Positions 16,140 through 20,220 of a DNA stretch of 20,220 bases are shown here, one piece after another (within the stretch, counting starts at the first letter, position 1; each line of letters opens with the position of its first letter). The translations under genes were made by a program, and so were the position numbers. The stretch spans positions 1 through 20,220 of the forward strand of contig DAOTZV010000214.1 in NCBI GenBank assembly GCA_034434235.1, read 5' to 3'. This DNA comes from CAKZKT01 sp034434235. Lineage in GTDB: Bacteria > Chloroflexota > Anaerolineae > CG2-30-64-16. The notes beneath the pieces were generated by a model. The model was not told where the DNA came from, ran no database searches, and saw only the letters and a program-made list of their open reading frames with translations.

Positions 16140-17699
16140 TCATTTTCCCCAGCTCAGAAGCTGTTCGCCCTGGAACCGATATTCGATGGCTACCTCGATC
16201 GGCAGCTTGCGCGGATTGCCGCCGTCTGCATCCATGACCCAGATGCCCCAGGCACCGTCGCGATTGCTCACGAAGGCGATGGCGCGGCCGTCGGGGCTCC
16301 ACGTCGGCGCGACGTTGTGCGGCAATTGGGGCACCAGGGTGGTGGCCGGCCGGGTGAGCGCGGTCACGCCCGAGCCATCGGCCGCGGCGGCGAAGATCTC
16401 CCAGTGGTCCTTCTCCAGGCTCTGGAAGACGATCCGGTCGCCGCCGGGTTGCCAGGCCGGATCGCGAAAGCGCGGCTCTTTCAGCAGGGCCACGTTGTCG
16501 TCGGCCGCGCCGCCGTCGGCCGTGCGCTGGATGCCGGCGGCCGCGTAGATCACGCCGGCCGGGCCCCAATCGGGCGAGGCGGCGTTCTTCATGGCCGGCA
16601 GGTCGCGATAGCCGCTGCCGTCGCGGTCCACGGCCGCCAGGCCCCAGCGGTCGGTGTAGACGGCCGGGAACATGCGCTTGTAGGGCAAGATGTCGGGCAG
16701 GCAGATGCCGTAGCCGGCGTCCCGGCAGACGTCCTGGCCGTTGACGTGGCTGAAGGCGATGGCGCGGCCGTCGGGACTCCAGGTCGGCGTGCGCAGCTTT
16801 TCGGCCCGCACCAGGATGCGCTGCGGCTCGCCGCCGCCGATCGGGACGATGTACAGCGCGTGTTGGCCGCCCTCCTGCCGCCAGAAGGCCACGGTCGTGC
16901 CGTCGGGGCTGATGGCCGGATCGGCGCCGGTCGCCAGCGGCCACAGCCGGCCGGCGCCGAGGTCGTAGATGTAGATCGTGCCGTCCTGCGCCTGGATGGC
17001 GAGCCGGCCCGCAAGTCCGCCGGCCGGCCCCCTGGTCGCGGCCGCCGCGACGGGCCGCACATCGCTCAGCTTCTCGGAGATCGGCAGCCGGGACGGGTCG
17101 CCGTCGGCCGCCACAAATGCCGCGGCCACCCAGCCGATGCCGGCGTCGTCCGCCAGCCGGATCTGCAACCAGTCGCCGGCCGCGTTGCGGCCGATCAGGG
17201 TGAGCGCCTGGCCCGGCGCGGCCACGCCGATGATCGCGTGCCCGGTGCCCGGCCCGGCCCGCACGTTGAGTCCCTGGTTGGCCGTGGTCACCCGGCCGGT
17301 GAGCGCGGCCGGATTGGCGGCCGCCGCGACTTCCGCGGGGGCCGGCTTCGGCTGCGGGGCCTCTCGCACGGGAAGATTCTGGACGGCGAAGACGACGAGC
17401 CGACCGGCCGCCACCCAGCCGGTCCGACCGTCGCCGGTCGTCACCAGCACCCACCCCGTGCCGGCCTTATCGGTCGGACTGGAAATGGGCTCGGCGCTGC
17501 GGCCGATCGCCTCGACCCGGGCGCCCATCGGCAGCGCGGCGATCGGCGTGCCGGCCGGTGCATCCAGCAGCTCCGCGCCGCCGGCCCGCACGATGGCCGT
17601 GGCGGCCGGGCCGGCGGCCGCGGCGGCCCCCGGCAGCAGCAGGCCGATCAGCAAGAGCAACGACAGGCTCACGGTTCGCCAGAGTTTTGCTTCTCTCAT
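16140..17699 (-). CDS. Secreted protein with two SH3-like domains and a TolB/PD40-type beta-propeller
   Basis: A 519-residue exported protein. The signal peptide is MREAKLW... with a leucine-rich core and cleavage near the AAAAAG at 25-30. SH3-like domain one spans about 34-104 (GWVLVTTGDGRTGWV). Domain two spans about 137-197, with the classic bacterial SH3 pattern GLNVRAGPGTGHAIIG...DWLQIRL...GWVAAAFV. The rest is a propeller with PD40 repeats: ISPDGTTVAFW (263-273), WSPDGRAIAFS (307-317), a degenerate WGPAGVIYAA, WQPGGDRIVFQS, and WSPDGRAIAFVSNRDG near the end. Cys325 and Cys333 lie in a loop and could form a disulfide. GGGGA precedes ATG 17699. It is the first gene of the adaptor/RND operon, its stop lying 17 bp before the chosen adaptor start. 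SH3 domains suggest cell-wall binding; I infer an envelope scaffold or sensor for the pump. Confidence 0.85.
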   Translation of the reverse strand: MREAKLWRTVSLSLLLLIGLLLPGAAAAAGPAATAIVRAGGAELLDAPAGTPIAALPMGARVEAIGRSAEPISSPTDKAGTGWVLVTTGDGRTGWVAAGRLVVFAVQNLPVREAPQPKPAPAEVAAAANPAALTGRVTTANQGLNVRAGPGTGHAIIGVAAPGQALTLIGRNAAGDWLQIRLADDAGIGWVAAAFVAADGDPSRLPISEKLSDVRPVAAAATRGPAGGLAGRLAIQAQDGTIYIYDLGAGRLWPLATGADPAISPDGTTVAFWRQEGGQHALYIVPIGGGEPQRILVRAEKLRTPTWSPDGRAIAFSHVNGQDVCRDAGYGICLPDILPYKRMFPAVYTDRWGLAAVDRDGSGYRDLPAMKNAASPDWGPAGVIYAAAGIQRTADGGAADDNVALLKEPRFRDPAWQPGGDRIVFQSLEKDHWEIFAAAADGSGVTALTRPATTLVPQLPHNVAPTWSPDGRAIAFVSNRDGAWGIWVMDADGGNPRKLPIEVAIEYRFQGEQLLSWGK

Positions 17700-17731
17700 C
17701 ACGCTATCCCCGGTGTGAAATGTCATCGTCC

Positions 17732-17760
17732 AGCGTAGCAAATCCGCCCGCGCTGCGCAA
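17732..17760 (-). promoter_or_regulatory. Weak candidate promoter for the SH3/adaptor/RND operon
   Basis: On the minus strand TTGCGC (17760-17755) and TACGCT (17737-17732) are 17 bp apart and lie 32 bp before ATG 17699. Each hexamer matches only half of the sigma70 consensus; spacing and position are the main support. The rest of the 225-bp divergent region (17700-17924) shows no other gene. Confidence 0.3.
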
Positions 17761-17857
17761 GTGCCGTCAGATCGAAGTCCGATAGTCCGATCGTGGGATA
17801 GCGGTTGGCCGAAAGTCATGTGCCGATCGGCCAATGCAAAGTCGTACCGACGGCATA

Positions 17858-17886
17858 TTGATCGTTCTGTTCTTGCGTGCTAAAAT
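17858..17886 (+). promoter_or_regulatory. Candidate sigma70-like promoter for the membrane kinase operon
   Basis: TTGATC (17858-17863) and TAAAAT (17881-17886) are separated by 17 bp and lie 38 bp before the kinase ATG. TAAAAT matches five of six -10 consensus bases and TTGATC four of six -35 bases. Confidence 0.55.
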
Positions 17887-17924
17887 GGCAGGCGTCTTGC
17901 AGTTAAGTTTGAAGCGAGGCGAGG

Positions 17925-19193
17925 ATGAATTCCGAGTTGAGGCGCTGGCTGCAATCGCGTCGTCCGCGGCTGCCGTCGTTTCGTTTCCTCTTCACGCTGA
18001 TGTACCTGGGCGTCATCGGCGCGATCGCCTATTCCAACACGATCTTGAATTGCGGCCGGAAGCTGCTCGGCGGCGGCGCGGGCGTGCTGATGGTCTTCTT
18101 CTTGTTGCTGGTCGGCCTGGAGCAGATCGAGCATTGGCGGTATCGCTACGAAGCGCCGACATCGGTTGCCCTCCTTCTGCTCCTGGCGCGCATGGTCCTC
18201 TTCGAGGGGGTGGCCGCGCTCGATTGTTCGGTGCTCTCGATCCTGCTCTACCCGATCATCCCGTTCAGCGCCTTCTTCGCGTTCGGCGCGAGCTTCGGCG
18301 CGCTGCTGAGCGTTTTCTACGCCGGCGTTGCGCTGGCGAAGACCTGGCTGCACAATCCTCACTGGTACGTCAGTCCGATGAGCGTCTTCATCGTGATCGC
18401 GTTCCTGCTTCTCCTGGTCTTCATGCAGGTGTTGGCCGGCGCCATCCGCCGCGATGAAGAGAGCCGACGACGGACGGAGCGCCTGTTGACCGACCTGGAG
18501 GCCTCCCATCGCAAGCTCCAGGTCTATGCCGAGGAGGTGGCCGAGCTGGCCGCTACCGAAGAGCGCAACCGCCTGGCGCGCGATATCCACGACTCGGTGG
18601 GGCACGCGTTGACCGCGGTGAACATCCAGCTCGAGAAGGCGCTGGCCTACTGGCAGCGCAGCCCCGAAGAGGCGTTGCAGGCGATCCGCGATGCCAAGCA
18701 AGCGGCCAGCGAAGCGTTGCGCGACGTGCGCAGCTCGGTTGCCGCGCTGCGCGATGCCGATGAACGCTTCTCGTTGCAGGCGTCGGTGAAGGCCCTGGCC
18801 GAGCGGATGATCGCCCAGGGCCTGGCCGTGGATCTGGCGATCAGCGGCGAGGAGCGCGATTACAGTCGGGCGACGTTGATGGCCCTCTACCGGGCCATGC
18901 AGGAGGGGTTGACCAACGTGCAGAGACATGCCGGCGCCTCGCGTGTCGAGATCGAGCTCTCCTTCGGCGAGCGGGAAGTCCGCTTGCGGCTGCGCGACAA
19001 CGGCCGCGGGTTCGACCCGCGCGCGGCCGAGGTGGCCGGCGGCTTCGGCTTGCAGGGCATCCGTGAGCGGCTTGAGCTGGTGCTCGGCCATCTGGAGATC
19101 AAGAGCGATCCGGCATACGGCACCGAGCTGGTGATGACGGCGCCGAAACAACCGACCGTCCTGGCGCGGGAGGGAGCAGGAGCGCAGCGATGA
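17925..19193 (+). CDS. Six-helix membrane sensor histidine kinase (NarL/HisKA_3 type)
   Basis: A 422-residue protein. About six hydrophobic helices (roughly 20-40, 51-66, 77-95, 102-120, 121-140, 152-173) form a membrane sensor with very short outside loops, as in DesK/LiaS-like kinases that sense the membrane itself. A coiled linker (about 178-210) leads to HisKA_3 with phospho-acceptor His222 in LARDIHDSVGHALT. The ATPase domain has Asn331 in QEGLTNVQRHA, DNGRGFD (358-364) and GFGLQGIRERL (373-383). GAGG lies 5 bases before ATG 17925. Its stop overlaps the next gene's start (ATGA), marking the regulator as its partner. Divergence from the RND operon suggests it monitors envelope stress and controls the pump. 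Confidence 0.92.
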   Translation: MNSELRRWLQSRRPRLPSFRFLFTLMYLGVIGAIAYSNTILNCGRKLLGGGAGVLMVFFLLLVGLEQIEHWRYRYEAPTSVALLLLLARMVLFEGVAALDCSVLSILLYPIIPFSAFFAFGASFGALLSVFYAGVALAKTWLHNPHWYVSPMSVFIVIAFLLLLVFMQVLAGAIRRDEESRRRTERLLTDLEASHRKLQVYAEEVAELAATEERNRLARDIHDSVGHALTAVNIQLEKALAYWQRSPEEALQAIRDAKQAASEALRDVRSSVAALRDADERFSLQASVKALAERMIAQGLAVDLAISGEERDYSRATLMALYRAMQEGLTNVQRHAGASRVEIELSFGEREVRLRLRDNGRGFDPRAAEVAGGFGLQGIRERLELVLGHLEIKSDPAYGTELVMTAPKQPTVLAREGAGAQR

Positions 19194-19837
19194 ATGCGGT
19201 TCGCGTGTTGGTCGTGGATGATCAGCGGCTCGTTCGGGAAGGGATCGCCTCGCTGTTGGGCCTTCAGGAGGGGATCCAGGTGGTGGGCACGGCCGTGGAT
19301 GGCCAGGAGGCCGTAGAGAAGGCGACCGCCCTGGCGCCCGACGTGATCCTGATGGACGTGCGGATGCCGGTGATGGACGGCATCGCGGCCACGGCGCTCA
19401 TTCGCCGCGCTCTGCCCGATTGTCGCGTGTTGATGTTGACGACCTTCGACGACGAGGAGTACATCATCCGATCGTTGCAGGCCGGTGCCATGGGCTATTT
19501 GTTGAAAGACATTCCGGCCGGCGACCTGGCGCAGGCCATCAAGCTGACGTATGCGGGCATCTTTCAGCTTTCGCCCTCGGTGGCGGGCAAGCTGGTGGGG
19601 CAGTTGGCCGCGCGGGGGAAGGCCGAGCCTTCATCGGCCCCGCCGGCCGATCTCACCGAGCGCGAGCTGGAGGTGTTGCGTTTGCTGGCGCGAGGCGCCA
19701 CGAATCGCGAGATCGCCGAGCAATTGATGGTGAGCGAGGGGACCGTCAAGAATCACGTGTCGAACATCCTGGGCCGTCTGGGCCTGCGCGATCGCGTCCA
19801 GGCGGCGATTTATGCCTACGATCACGGCCTGGTGTAA
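19190..19837 (+). CDS. NarL/LuxR-family response regulator
   Basis: A 215-residue regulator. Its receiver domain has the acidic pair Asp10/Asp11, phospho-acceptor Asp56 in ILMDVRMPVMDG and Lys106 in GYLLKDIPAGDL. A LuxR-type helix-turn-helix follows (about 150-212: LTERELEVLRLLARG...SEGTVKNHVSNILGRLGL). ATG 19190 overlaps the kinase stop by 4 bp (ATGA), with AGGAG about 7 bases upstream, so the pair is translationally coupled. Receiver and HTH sequences differ clearly from the regulator at 3674-4321, so this is not a recent duplicate. The likely targets are its own operon and the divergent RND operon. Confidence 0.95.
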   Translation: MNAVRVLVVDDQRLVREGIASLLGLQEGIQVVGTAVDGQEAVEKATALAPDVILMDVRMPVMDGIAATALIRRALPDCRVLMLTTFDDEEYIIRSLQAGAMGYLLKDIPAGDLAQAIKLTYAGIFQLSPSVAGKLVGQLAARGKAEPSSAPPADLTERELEVLRLLARGATNREIAEQLMVSEGTVKNHVSNILGRLGLRDRVQAAIYAYDHGLV

Positions 19838-19869
19838 CCGCCGTGCATTTCCCCCCGGGGCGACCGGGG

Positions 19870-19965
19870 TCGCGGCTAAGGAGCCGGCGGCTGGGCGTCG
19901 GCCTGCGCCGCCGCGTGCACCCACGGAGGTGGGTGCAGCGGCGCCGTGGCGCCCGTTAGCCGCGA
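19870..19965. repeat. 96-nt multi-stem imperfect palindrome, possible terminator or mobile-element end
   Basis: Outer arms TCGCGGCTAA (19870-19879) and TTAGCCGCGA (19956-19965) are perfectly complementary. Inside, GGGCG (19893-19897) pairs with CGCCC (19950-19954). CGCCGC (19909-19914) pairs with GCGGCG (19938-19943), and TGCACCCAC (19916-19924) pairs with GTGGGTGCA (19929-19937) around a GGAG loop. In all about 30 bp can pair in nested order. TTTTT follows at 19966-19970, so it could end transcription of the kinase/regulator operon. A small competing hairpin GCGAC/GTCGC (19860-19864 / 19869-19873) overlaps its left arm. Confidence 0.7.
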
Positions 19966-19975
19966 TTTTTGCATT

Positions 19976-20004
19976 TTAACAAATTATTCCAGCAATAGTA
20001 TACT
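19976..20004 (+). promoter_or_regulatory. Near-consensus sigma70 promoter upstream of the HTH/transposase gene
   Basis: TTAACA (19976-19981) and TATACT (19999-20004), each five of six consensus bases, are 17 bp apart in a locally AT-rich stretch. They lie 34 bp before ATG 20039. Confidence 0.6.
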
Positions 20005-20038
20005 GACTTCATCACAAGACATAAAATGGAGGTCAGTC

Positions 20039-20220
20039 ATGCCCAAACGTTATCGCATCGAGTTGAGCGATGAGGAGCGGGACCAATTGAACCGCTGGGT
20101 CAAGAACCCGCCGCGGCCCTATCTGCGCAAGCGCGCCTGGGCGATTCTGCTGCTAGCGGCGGGTGAGCCCGCCTATCGCGTGGCGCGGGATCGCCGCGTG
20201 CGGACCGATCGCAGCACGCT
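20039..20220 (+). CDS. IS630-type helix-turn-helix protein / transposase N-terminus (3' end outside window)
   Basis: The frame is open from ATG 20039 to the right edge, 60 codons so far. It has an ideal GGAGG (20028-20032) six bases upstream and a near-consensus promoter. The start MPKRYRIELSDEERDQLNRW, followed by RPYLRKRAWAILLLAAGEPAYRVAR, fits the N-terminal helix-turn-helix of IS630-family transposases and their split first-frame proteins, which are common in Chloroflexota. The catalytic DDE domain would lie beyond the window, so an intact transposase cannot be shown, and a stand-alone HTH regulator remains possible. No terminal inverted repeat or TA target duplication can be fixed from one end. 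Confidence 0.65.
   Translation, partial: MPKRYRIELSDEERDQLNRWVKNPPRPYLRKRAWAILLLAAGEPAYRVARDRRVRTDRST

Noticed and set aside
17700..17834. Longer N-terminus for the SH3/TolB-like protein from upstream in-frame ATGs
   Set aside because: It would bury the signal peptide behind about 45 residues; GGGGA before 17699 and the signal peptide support the shorter form.
19870..19965. Integron attC site
   Set aside because: The size and inverted-repeat layout fit, but the right core reads GTTAGCC rather than GTTRRRY and the left side lacks RYYYAAC. No integrase is in the window.

Overview
The window is GC-rich bacterial DNA that most resembles a member of the Chloroflexota (an Anaerolineae-like lineage). 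I infer this from the Thr/Pro-rich 'TPTPT' linkers between extracellular glycan-binding domains, the several NarL-type two-component pairs, the radical-SAM and amino-sugar genes, an RND pump whose adaptor is a lipoprotein with no outer-membrane factor beside it, and a small-protein/nucleotidyltransferase pair of a kind I recall from that phylum. No rRNA, tRNA or CRISPR array is visible. Taxonomy rests on gene content only.

Layout. (1) 1-1217 (+): 3' part of a secreted or surface protein with repeated malectin-like domains. (2) 1240-4321 (+): a soluble PAS-PAS-GAF-PAS histidine kinase followed by its NarL/LuxR response regulator. (3) 8591-4297 (-): pgi, then an anaerobic sulfatase-maturating radical-SAM enzyme, then nagA. 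Read together these suggest use of sulfated, amino-sugar-rich glycans: desulfation by an activated sulfatase encoded elsewhere, deacetylation of GlcNAc-6-P, and entry into hexose phosphate metabolism. (4) 8747-11406 (+): a divergent GroEL-like chaperonin translationally coupled (GTGA overlap) to a six-Asp-box beta-propeller protein. (5) 11437-11701 (+): a small protein plus a truncated nucleotidyltransferase, remnant of a toxin-antitoxin-like pair. (6) 17699-11773 (-): a three-gene envelope operon of a secreted SH3/TolB-like propeller protein, a lipoprotein membrane-fusion adaptor and an RND transporter. (7) 17925-19837 (+): a membrane-bound NarL-type kinase and response regulator, divergent from the RND operon and likely to regulate it. 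(8) 19838-20220: a 96-nt imperfect palindrome, a near-consensus promoter and the 5' end of an IS630-type helix-turn-helix (transposase) gene.

The most unusual item is the chaperonin. In an ungapped alignment by eye its equivalent of the GroEL catalytic Asp398 is arginine, while the GDGT nucleotide loop is kept, and its translation is coupled to a predicted beta-propeller. The GC-rich composition gives very long antisense open frames over most genes; these were rejected. There is no gene-free stretch longer than 300 bases.
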